Of a stretch of 64,000 nucleotides of DNA, positions 55,346 through 64,000 are shown in pieces. Both the position numbers and the translations under genes were made by a program. The notes under the pieces are model-generated. The model was not told the DNA's origin. It did no database searches and was given only the letters and a program-made list of their open reading frames with translations. Source of the stretch: Hofstenia miamia. Its lineage: Eukaryota; Xenacoelomorpha; Acoela; Hofsteniidae. The stretch spans positions 713,393-777,392 of the forward strand of contig CABFPE010000160.1 in the NCBI GenBank assembly GCA_900660155.1. The letters run 5' to 3'. Within the stretch, counting starts at the first letter, position 1. Each line of letters begins with the position of its first letter.

Positions 55346-55941
55346 TCAGTTTTTTTTCCAGGAAATTGATTTTCTTCCAAAAGGAGAGACTGTAAAAGCA
55401 GCTAATTATCTAAGTATAATCCAGGAAAAGGTGCCCTTGTTTTTAAACATTCGAAATTTGTCAATACTCCAGCAGGACAATGCTCCTGCCCATGAGGCGA
55501 AAATCGTCGCCCAATGGCTTGCAGGACAACAACAACATTTCACTGTGTTGGAGGTATGACCGGGGAACTCTCCCGATTTATCCCCTATAGAGAACTGCTG
55601 GAATTATATGAAGGACATTATAAACGAGCATGACTGTGGATAATTGGACGAGCTTATTGAGACTGTCAAGCGAGTATGGACTATAAACATCACCCCTGCA
55701 TATTGCAAAAAGTTGATAGATTCAATGCTAAAACGTTTGGCATTGTGCCTCGCCAACAATGGTGAAGCTATTAAATATTGATATTTAATACTTATTGTGA
55801 GTGTTTTATAGACATTTTGCATACTAAATACATTTACATTACATTATATTTGCATTGAAATTTTTTATAAATATGTATGTATCTTTTTCTTTTTAACACA
55901 TAGTATTTTCTGAAGTGTTGCCATACTTTTGAGCGGTACTG
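55346..55941 (+). pseudogene. Tc1/mariner transposase C-terminal fragment with right end
   Basis: Translation gives FLPKGETVKAANYL, LQQDNAPAHEAKIV (second catalytic Asp region), then after one stop GNSPDLSPIENCWNYMKD (DDE third acidic residue) and a C-terminus to about 55780. The right terminal repeat TTGCCATACTTTTGAGCGGTACTG ends at 55941, followed by TA. The N-terminal DNA-binding half and left terminal repeat are missing. Two in-frame stops are visible. Tc1-like transposases cut and paste at TA sites. Confidence 0.85.
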
Positions 55942-55943
55942 TA

Positions 55944-56754
55944 TATTGTCGACTTGCACCCAAGGAGTTCTAAAATATTAATGGAGTCCTTGATTGCACC
56001 AATATTCTAAGTACTTTAGTAAAATTTGTACTTAAATATTACTAATCAATATTGTCTTTTTTTACATTGACTAGCTTTCATAAATCAAGGTTGTTCTTAT
56101 GTTATAAATCATGTTAAAGAATGCTAGCAAGTAATACCACTTGAAAAAATTCTGAATTTTTATAAATATTCCAAGTGACAAGCAATGGTGTAGTTTGCCC
56201 ATGCCTAACTACACCATATTTATTTCATTCGACTCTACATCTTCACCTCAGAAAACTCAGAAATGTTGGTAAAGAATATCCCACAGTGCAACTAAAAACC
56301 AGTTGCTACAGTTGTAGTGTAAACTTAGTTAAAAAGTGGTTTGATATAGTTGGTTTTCAGATTGGGTATTTATATCTTGCATAGATCTGAAAAACAAATT
56401 ATATATACTGACGCTTTGTATTTTTTTCAATGAATATTAACGCTTGCTACACTTTTCGCCCCAATGCCAAACCTATATGCCTGGTGAAAACGCAAAATTG
56501 AAAATTTACATGAACAGAAAACCTACATTTAATTTTAGCAATTCTGCTGTGGTTAGAAAATTTTTTTCAACTGCAAATTTTAATGAATTTTTCTCTCCAT
56601 TTTAATAGTTTAAACACCAATTCACACACTCTAGTTAAGAAATTCCACCTACATGTATCCTTAAAAATTACAATATATTAATGCTCTGTACTATGGAAAA
56701 AATTCCAATTATCGCTAAGTACGCTCTGCCATAGTACGAACCGTTAAATATATG

Positions 56755-56791
<37 letters not shown>

Positions 56792-57066
56792 ACTAAGAAT
56801 ATAGATGCATTTCCTTTGGAAAATTATATACATATATTTCAATCAACAATTGAGAAACAGTATTTTTGTAAATTTAATTGAATGTTTCATTTGATCATCG
56901 AGATTAGCAAATAAATATATTTTTCAAATTGAGCCTCAATAAACTTTACTTGATTAATGTAGGGCGGTTTTTGTGCCATCTTGCATGCTTGTGCTCTCTA
57001 AAATTATAAATTACTATAAAATCCTTGCATTCATTTTGAAGTTTCTATTAAATATCCCTAAACATA
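55944..57066. other. Spacer, nothing recognised
   Basis: AT-rich. A (TA)n tract at about 56758-56785. The frame at 56175-56384 has no recognised domain. Confidence 0.4.
56758..56785. repeat. (TA)n microsatellite
   Basis: Short TA tract. Confidence 0.9.
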
Positions 57067-57068
57067 TA

Positions 57069-57611
57069 TAGCTCAAGTAGAAAAAAGTGGTCACATATTA
57101 CCACATTTTTGATAAAAAACGGAAAAAAATAGAGGCTTATAAAATATATTTGAAAATATAATTGTCTCAGCTTGTAACTCGGTGACAAAGTTATTTGACA
57201 GGTTTGCCATGCAAAGCTTGACACGCAGATAAACGTCTTGAAACTGAATCCATTAAACGGACTCTAACTTCTTGAGTTATTTGGTGTTCGATTCAAAGAT
57301 GTCACTCTTTAATTCTTTCAGATTTGTGGTGTTTTTTTCTTGACGAAATCGGTCAAAATCTGCCACACGTTCTCTATCGGTACTAGATCGGCATAACTTG
57401 AATATTATTATTGGTAAAAATTCGTTTGTCGATTTTGAGGCAGGAGGGGTTGCTCCATTTTGTTCTAAGATCCATGAATCGAGATATAAGCAGGTTGCGT
57501 ATGGTACAATTTCCTTGAGTATTTGGCAATATTTTGAACTATTAATTAATATAGTGTGAAAACTAGTGAAAGTCAAATTTCAAAAAGTGGCGACTTTTTT
57601 TACTTGAGCTA
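57069..57611 (-). mobile_element. Mariner-like element, internally deleted, 543 bp
   Basis: Inverted ends TAGCTCAAGTAGAAAAAAGT (left) and TACTTGAGCTA (right, complement), each bordered by TA. The minus-strand frame 57277-57576 keeps a piece of transposase: YCQILKEIVPYA, EQNGATPPASKSTNEFL (compare QDGATPHT-S of mariners) and NTTNLKELKSDI. The segment holding the third catalytic residue is scrambled or lost. Dead non-autonomous copy. Confidence 0.75.
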
Positions 57612-57613
57612 TA

Positions 57614-58243
57614 CAGTAGAACATAATACATTAGATGTAGAATGAAAAACTAGATGGTATATCAAGTACATGTATTATATTCTGCTACATTTAAAACATA
57701 TGACAGACTTATGTATATTTCAGGGTCATTAATATATTATACATAAGTATATGCTGCAACACGAACGGACATTTAGTTACCTACATTGTCTACTTTGCAA
57801 TATAAAATTCATTGTATGGGAAAACTGCATTTTTCGAGGTAAAAAAGGGATTATTTTTGTAAATCAGCGAATTTTCTTGCGAGATTAATTTGTACCCATG
57901 TCCATCCTTGGTTGAGAGTGGGTTCAATGAGGCCAAGTGAGATTTTAAAATACTTTTTTGGCTTTGGGGTTTAAGTAAATATTGCACATTGACTTAAAAT
58001 AACTGTAAAGTTGTTTAAACTGCAATTGTATTTTTTGAAAACAATTATAGCAACATGAAACTCTAACAGACATCAATATTTTCATTTCAAAACGGCTATC
58101 CCACGTCTATTTCATTGTTAAACTTGCATATTTATCATTCCTCAAAATTTCTAGAAAGAATTCAATTTCCCTAGTCAACCGTTTTTGTGGCCAGAAGTTG
58201 TACAGGGACCAGTATATATTTCTTGAAAAATACCCTGCAGCAA
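57614..58243. other. Spacer, nothing recognised
   Basis: AT-rich, no feature identified; runs up to a TA tract and the large gap. Confidence 0.4.
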
Positions 58244-59049
58244 TATATATATATATATATATATANNNNNNNNNNNNNNNNNNNNNNNNNNNNNNNNNNN
58301 NNNNNNNNNNNNNNNNNNNNNNNNNNNNNNNNNNNNNNNNNNNNNNNNNNNNNNNNNNNNNNNNNNNNNNNNNNNNNNNNNNNNNNNNNNNNNNNNNNNN
58401 NNNNNNNNNNNNNNNNNNNNNNNNNNNNNNNNNNNNNNNNNNNNNNNNNNNNNNNNNNNNNNNNNNNNNNNNNNNNNNNNNNNNNNNNNNNNNNNNNNNN
58501 NNNNNNNNNNNNNNNNNNNNNNNNNNNNNNNNNNNNNNNNNNNNNNNNNNNNNNNNNNNNNNNNNNNNNNNNNNNNNNNNNNNNNNNNNNNNNNNNNNNN
58601 NNNNNNNNNNNNNNNNNNNNNNNNNNNNNNNNNNNNNNNNNNNNNNNNNNNNNNNNNNNNNNNNNNNNNNNNNNNNNNNNNNNNNNNNNNNNNNNNNNNN
58701 NNNNNNNNNNNNNNNNNNNNNNNNNNNNNNNNNNNNNNNNNNNNNNNNNNNNNNNNNNNNNNNNNNNNNNNNNNNNNNNNNNNNNNNNNNNNNNNNNNNN
58801 NNNNNNNNNNNNNNNNNNNNNNNNNNNNNNNNNNNNNNNNNNNNNNNNNNNNNNNNNNNNNNNNNNNNNNNNNNNNNNNNNNNNNNNNNNNNNNNNNNNN
58901 NNNNNNNNNNNNNNNNNNNNNNNNNNNNNNNNNNNNNNNNNNNNNNNNNNNNNNNNNNNNNNNNNNNNNNNNNNNNNNNNNNNNNNNNNNNNNNNNNNNN
59001 NNNNNNNNNNNNNNNNNNNNNNNNNNNNNNNNNNNNNNNNNNNNNNNNN
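58244..59049. other. (TA)n tract and 784-N assembly gap
   Basis: A TA tract at 58244-58265 leads into Ns from 58266 to 59049. Open frames spanning the gap are artefacts of translating N. The 5' part of the Penelope-like element may lie in the gap. Confidence 0.95.
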
Positions 59050-59212
59050 ATTGAATGCATTGAAAATTTTGTCAAATGATAAATCCATTTATATTAGTAA
59101 ATTTGACAAAGGAAATGGAATAGTTATAGTGGATAAAACTTACTATATTAATCAAATGAACGGAATTTTAAAAGATCAACAGAAGTTTAAATTAAAATTA
59201 AATGCAAGAACG

Positions 59213-59586
59213 AAGAAAAATCCATTTTTAATTGATGAAGAAAATTTTAATAAAAAGTTGTTGAATATGTATAAACTAAAGCATATTTCTAAAAACATTT
59301 ATAGCAACATTAGAAGTATTGGCGCCCAACCTACAAGATTATATGGTTTGGCCAAGATTCATAAAGATTGCAAAACGCCACCATTTCGACCAATTCTCCA
59401 AGAAAAATCCATTTTTAATTAATGAAGAAAATTTTAATAAAAAGTTGTTGAATATGTATAAACTAAAGCATATTTCTAAAAACATTTATAGCAACATTAG
59501 AAGTATTGGCGCCCAACCTACAAGATTATATGGTTTGGCCAAGATTCATAAAGATTGCAAAACGCCACCATTTCGACCAATTCTTA
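59213..59586. repeat. 187-base tandem duplication in the Penelope RT
   Basis: 59213-59399 is repeated at 59400-59586 with only one or two base differences (e.g. ATTGATGAAG versus ATTAATGAAG). The length is not a multiple of three, so the RT frame shifts. Either a recent duplication or another assembly artefact; no N marks the junction. Confidence 0.9.
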
Positions 59587-60005
59587 GCATGGTTAACAGT
59601 AAAACTTCTAATTTAGCATGTTATCTTGACGAGTTATTAAAACCATTTATTCCAACAGAGTTTAACATTTCAAACACAGACGAATTTATAAAAAAAAATT
59701 AAGAAAATAAATAAGTCACAACCAATATCAAAAAATTACATTGTTAGTTTTGATGTAAAATCACATTATTTACGAACATTCCGGTAGAAGAAACGATTGA
59801 TCACATTGCAAAACTGATAGATCCTACTAAATTGCCTATGTCAATCAACACTTTGTGCACATTATTGAGATTATCTTGCACAAATGTTCTGTTTATGTTC
59901 AATGAACAATTAAGTCAAAGACTAAATATCGTATAAGATCTACGAATTACAATTTTAAAATCATAAAATGTGTATTTACCACCATATTATTTTAGTTATT
60001 TTGTA

Positions 60006-60039
60006 TTGACGATGAGTGGAGACACTCGAAACATGTTTC
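60006..60039 (+). ncRNA. Hammerhead-ribozyme-like motif of the Penelope element
   Basis: TTGACGA, then a 5-bp stem GAGTG-GAGA-CACTC with a GNRA loop, then GAAAC-AT-GTTTC. This matches the order CUGANGA - stem II - GAAA - short stem III - NUH of hammerhead ribozymes, which Penelope-like elements carry near their ends. One conserved core C is U here, there is an extra U before stem II, and stem I is weak, so it may be a decayed copy without activity. Confidence 0.35.
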
Positions 60040-60093
60040 ATAAAATATTTCTTGTTTTTTACAATGAATAGTTTAAGCACACTTTGTACACAC

Positions 60094-60120
60094 TATATAT
60101 ATATATATATATATATATAT
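60094..60120. repeat. (TA)n microsatellite
   Basis: TA tract following the Penelope fragment. Confidence 0.9.
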
Positions 60121-61030
60121 GCATACATAAGATATAAGCCTGTGTGCTGTGAGCTAGACGTTTGCAGAGCATAGCAGTTGTGAAGGGAGACTTAGTATCT
60201 GAGTAACATTTCTAATGAATTTCTAAGGTGGGGCCCCACAAATATTTCCTAGTCTTGTAGTGGAACACCTTGATGTTAGATTCATGGATGCCGAGTATGT
60301 TTTTGATGTAGATTAATGATAGCTTTCTGAAAGGATTTTTAAATTTATGATTCTGGTTAGTATTTTTCATAGTGATCAATGTTATGGCATTTGTCTTTGA
60401 AAGGCGAGTTTGATGCAGTTTGTTCAAGTAATAGCCAGTTTTTTACTTTCTATAGGATGCAAGTAATTGCAATTCAGAGAAGGATTTAGTGACAAATTTA
60501 GCGGTAACTCTTTTTATGATAGGAACAGTAAGAAGAATGCTTATTAGTCATATCACAGGAACAGCTGTGATATCAGGTATTTATTGTTCTTTCAACAGGA
60601 GAAAGTAAAATGACTTTTTTCTTTGTACTCAAAGTGTTAATGAGTTGAGTGAGTAAACTTTCAACAAGGATGAGGTAGGTTTTGCTTGGGTTCTCAATGT
60701 TAATTGTAGGCCACATTTCATTGTTGTAAGTGCACGGTCTTAGTAGATGTGAATGAACTTATAGATGTTCTTGAAGATTAATGTGCTAACCATTGGTAAA
60801 CCAATATGATTGATTTTGTTTTTGCTGATGGATAGTAAGAGTCCATGAGATCCCACTTTCCTCTGATCTGATTGGTCGAAAGGCGGGCTTGTAACATCTA
60901 TTCTGATTGGTCGAGAGGATGAGTCCAGGACATCCCACTTTTTTCTGATTGGTCAAGAGGGTGGCCTTTGACTCTATGATGTTGTGGACATTGATGGGGG
61001 TGTTGTACTGATATCATGGAACTTGTATCA
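60121..61030. other. Unrecognised region with triple CCAAT-type repeat
   Basis: The minus strand contains modestly long frames (60212-60427 and a second around 60590-60715 beginning PTINIENPSKTYLILVE) with non-repetitive composition but no family I recognise. At 60850-60965 three imperfect units each contain GATTGGTCRARAGG. Probably part of an old element. Confidence 0.3.
60870..60960. repeat. Three GATTGGTC-RARAGG repeats
   Basis: GATTGGTCGAAAGG (60870), GATTGGTCGAGAGG (60905) and GATTGGTCAAGAGG (60947), spaced 35 and 42 bases. Each includes ATTGG, the complement of a CCAAT box. The flanks (TCCCACTTT...TCTGATT) are also repeated. Confidence 0.7.
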
Positions 61031-62843
61031 TCATGTACTTTTACTTGTTTTTATGTAATTTATGTGGCCTAACTTAGTTTACATGTTTTATTTTACTTTA
61101 CGTGTTTTTTTATTAACATACCACATCATACATTAATTTAGCTTACATGTTTTATTTTACATACTGTAACATCCTCTACCAGGCAATTAGTGTTCACCCT
61201 TTGTTACTCTATAACATCAGTTGTTACTTGTGGGTAGGGATTTACTAACTGGATACTGTTTAGCCTTTGTATATTTCTGTTAGCCTAATGTAACCAGATT
61301 TAACTATTCACTATTTAGGTGACGAAGCCATACAGCATTCTCTCCATTGATCGATGATGGGCATCTGCCCAAAGCTGACCTCCACATCCAGTTTCACTTG
61401 TTCACTGAGGATCCATTTGGTTGAGTTCCACTTCTCAGCTCAATGATATAACTTATGTGTACCCTATCCTAGCTCGGTGTGCACTCAAGACAAGACACAA
61501 TTCGACTTAGCCTCTATTTTGTAAAAGGGTTTTTATGAATATGCAACTGGACTTGTTACTAGCTGCTCAGTTAGTATTACATGTAGCCATTACCGAAATA
61601 TATTGGCTTTAATAATCAGTTTAATATTTGGCAGCTTCCTAACCTACATTTATTAATTAGTACATGCTCAGTCACTTTATCAGTCTTGTTATATCCACTA
61701 ATTTGGATCTAAAATATTAGAGATATAATTCCTAGGTTTTGGTCATCCAACCGTATTTCGGATCTATTAATTTTAATACATGTACTAAATGATCAATAGT
61801 CAACTAAATGAGAGAAAAACCCCTATTCCTAACATAAGTGCACTTTCCTGATCTGGCACAAAGACCCTAGAATCGATCTTGTGATGGATCCAGACCACTA
61901 CTAAACACAACTAGTTTAGCTTGACATTGTATTAAANTCATGTACTTTTACTTGTTTTTATGTAATTTATGTGGCCTAACTTAGTTTACATGTTTTATTT
62001 TACTTTACGTGTTTTTTTATTAACATACCACATCATACATTAATTTAGCTTACATGTTTTATTTTACATACTGTAACATCCTCTACCAGGCAATTAGTGT
62101 TCACCCTTTGTTACTCTATAACATCAGTTGTTACTTGTGGGTAGGGATTTACTAACTGGATACTGTTTAGCCTTTGTATATTTCTGTTAGCCTAATGTAA
62201 CCAGATTTAACTATTCACTATTTAGGTGACGAAGCCATACAGCATTCTCTCCATTGATCGATGATGGGCATCTGCCCAAAGCTGACCTCCACATCCAGTT
62301 TCACTTGTTCACTGAGGATCCATTTGGTTGAGTTCCACTTCTCAGCTCAATGATATAACTTATGTGTACCCTATCCTAGCTCGGTGTGCACTCAAGACAA
62401 GACACAATTCGACTTAGCCTCTATTTTGTAAAAGGGTTTTTATGAATATGCAACTGGACTTGTTACTAGCTGCTCAGTTAGTATTACATGTAGCCATTAC
62501 CGAAATATATTGGCTTTAATAATCAGTTTAATATTTGGCAGCTTCCTAACCTACATTTATTAATTAGTACATGCTCAGTCACTTTATCAGTCTTGTTATA
62601 TCCACTAATTTGGATCTAAAATATTAGAGATATAATTCCTAGGTTTTGGTCATCCAACCGTATTTCGGATCTATTAATTTTAATACATGTACTAAATGAT
62701 CAATAGTCAACTAAATGAGAGAAAAACCCCTATTCCTAACATAAGTGCACTTTCCTGATCTGGCACAAAGACCCTAGAATCGATCTTGTGATGGATCCAG
62801 ACCACTACTAAACACAACTAGTTTAGCTTGACATTGTATTAAA
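61031..62843. repeat. 906-base direct duplication across a single N
   Basis: 61031-61936 is repeated at 61938-62843 with no difference seen; the single N at 61937 marks the join. It includes the first part of LTR copy C and its left flank. Almost certainly two overlapping contigs laid end to end. Confidence 0.85.
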
Positions 62844-63212
62844 TAATCAAACTGTATCAATAGAACAAAGTAAGAATTTTGAATAAAATTCTTTATCAAT
62901 TGCTTACAAGGTTTCAAATCTATTTATAGTAATTTCGGAAAAGTACCTGTCGATTTCAAATTTAAACTCTTTGTCTGTCAATATGGCGGCTAAAAATAAT
63001 GAAAGTGATTTCGCCCCTTTTGTTTTGCGAAAAGTATTGTTATCGACAGATACTAATCTCTTATAGTTGACACTTATTTTTGCTTGGTTGCATAATACAA
63101 ATCAATCTAACTGATTTTATAATTTTATAATATTTCTAATCATCATTCTTCTTCAATCTTATTCTCCTCTTGATTTGACATTAGCAGCTTGATTTATTTG
63201 GATGATGCTACA
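62072..63212. mobile_element. LTR (copy C) of the TGTAG...CTACA family
   Basis: It begins TGTAACATCCTCTACCAGGC and ends GGATGATGCTACA; 1141 bases if the duplicated first part (61165-61936) is not counted. It shares ATTCGACTTA, TATGTGTACCCTA, GCAGCTTCCTAACCTACATTTA and TTTGGATCTAAAAT with copies A and B but is a diverged subfamily. The right end abuts a single N at 63213, so the target duplication (left flank ATAC) cannot be tested and it is unknown whether an internal region follows. A fossil. Confidence 0.75.
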
Positions 63213-63213
63213 N

Positions 63214-64000
63214 GGTGTGCACTCAAGACAAGACACAATTCGACTTAGCCTCTATTTTGTAAAAGGGTTTTTATGAATATGCAACTGGACTTGTTACTAG
63301 CTGCTCAGTTAGTATTACATGTAGCCATTACCGAAATATATTGGCTTTAATAATCAGTTTAATATTTGGCAGCTTCCTAACCTACATTTATTAATTAGTA
63401 CATGCTCAGTCACTTTATCAGTCTTGTTATATCCACTAATTTGGATCTAAAATATTAGAGATATAATTCCTAGGTTTTGGTCATCCAACCGTATTTCGGA
63501 TCTATTAATTTTAATACATGTACTAAATGATCAATAGTCAACTAAATGAGAGAAAAACCCCTATTCCTAACATAAGTGCACTTTCCTGATCTGGCACAAA
63601 GACCCTAGAATCGATCTTGTGATGGATCCAGACCACTACTAAACACAACTAGTTTAGCTTGACATTGTATTAAATAATCAAACTGTATCAATAGAACAAA
63701 GTAAGAATTTTGAATAAAATTCTTTATCAATTGCTTACAAGGTTTCAAATCTATTTATAGTAATTTCGGAAAAGTACCTGTCGATTTCAAATTTAAACTC
63801 TTTGTCTGTCAATATGGCGGCTAAAAATAATGAAAGTGATTTCGCCCCTTTTGTTTTGCGAAAAGTATTGTTATCGACAGATACTAATCTCTTATAGTTG
63901 ACACTTATTTTTGCTTGGTTGCATAATACAAATCAATCTAACTGATTTTATAATTTTATAATATTTCTAATCATCATTCTTCTTCAATCTTATTCTCCTC
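63214..64000. repeat. Second duplicated copy of LTR C, cut by the window end
   Basis: 63214-64000 matches 62383-63169 with no difference seen, joined by a single N at 63213. It could be the other LTR of a full element or, more simply, a further assembly overlap. Confidence 0.8.

Larger units (their letters stand above)
59050..60060 (+). mobile_element. Penelope-like retroelement fragment
   Basis: Plus-strand RT of the Penelope type: ISKFDKGNGIVIVDKTYY (59092-59145), ARTKKNPFL, RLYGLAKIHKDCKTPPFRPI (59335-59395 and again 59521-59582), SMVNSKTSNLACYLDELLKP, then NYIVSFDVK and TNIPVEETI in shifted frames (about 59730-59800). This order and wording are typical of PLE RTs, which resemble telomerase. 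The RT is cut at the left by the gap and carries an internal 187-base duplication and frameshifts. The catalytic YADD box and the GIY-YIG domain were not found. A hammerhead-like motif lies at 60006-60039. Not active. Confidence 0.85.

Noticed and set aside
58107-59422. Open frames of 290-410 codons across the N run
   Set aside because: They consist mostly of translated N; only the right-hand end (from 59050) is real sequence and belongs to the Penelope fragment.
61031-64000. Apparent tandem array of ~900-base units
   Set aside because: Units are joined by single Ns and appear identical; assembly overlap explains them better than a satellite or CRISPR-like array.
1-64000. tRNA, rRNA or CRISPR features
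   Set aside because: No cloverleaf with a credible T-loop, no rRNA-like conserved blocks and no short regularly spaced repeats with unique spacers were seen by eye.

Overview
The window is AT-rich (roughly 70 % A+T by eye), full of (TA)n microsatellites and dense with decayed transposons. Two intact intronless class A GPCR genes, CR1/L2-type LINEs, a Penelope-like element, a P/THAP transposase, a Polinton and many hAT, mariner and piggyBac-like non-autonomous elements point to an invertebrate animal. An AT-rich, transposon-loaded genome with single-exon rhodopsin-like receptors fits a cnidarian such as a hydrozoan, but nothing here fixes the phylum. I found no prokaryotic features, CRISPR array, rRNA or convincing tRNA.

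Host genes: only two loci look like functional host genes. They are paralogous 7TM receptors at 550-1467 (+) and 29480-30394 (-), which align without gaps over 300 residues at about 62 % identity (hand count). They probably arose by one duplication and act as cell-surface peptide or small-ligand receptors; the ligand cannot be read from sequence.

Layout: 1.5-7.7 kb is AT-rich spacer with TA repeats. 8.2-8.6 kb holds a LINE RT relic (-). 10.48-14.22 kb is a nearly full CR1-like LINE (-) with a PHD-type ORF1, split by a 1.3-kb solo LTR. 15.49-15.71 and 16.84-17.52 kb are MITEs with clear target duplications or arms. 20.39-28.13 kb is a Polinton fossil (inverted repeats, PolB) holding a LINE fragment, a P-element transposase fragment, an LTR fragment and a second solo LTR. 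31.93-32.41 kb is a TTAA-flanked piggyBac-like MITE. 33.4-37.2 kb is a decayed LINE (+) with a MITE inside its endonuclease region. 40.99-42.48 kb is a hAT-like element. 44.03-47.73 kb is an apparently intact LINE (+). 48.05-53.06 kb is a run of LINE and hAT-like fragments. 55.19-55.94 and 57.07-57.61 kb are mariner/Tc1 relics. 59.05-60.1 kb is a Penelope-like element. 61.0-64.0 kb is a third LTR copy, distorted by assembly duplications.

Most interesting point: the intact LINE has ORF1 and ORF2 in the same frame, separated by one UGA in the context UGA-CUA, a known leaky stop context. The first AUG in ORF2 lies beyond endonuclease motifs, so ORF2 seems to need stop read-through (or non-AUG initiation).

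Assembly caution: each of the four short N gaps is flanked by an identical or near-identical direct duplication, and there is one 784-N gap. The apparent tandem arrays at 61-64 kb are probably assembly artefacts.
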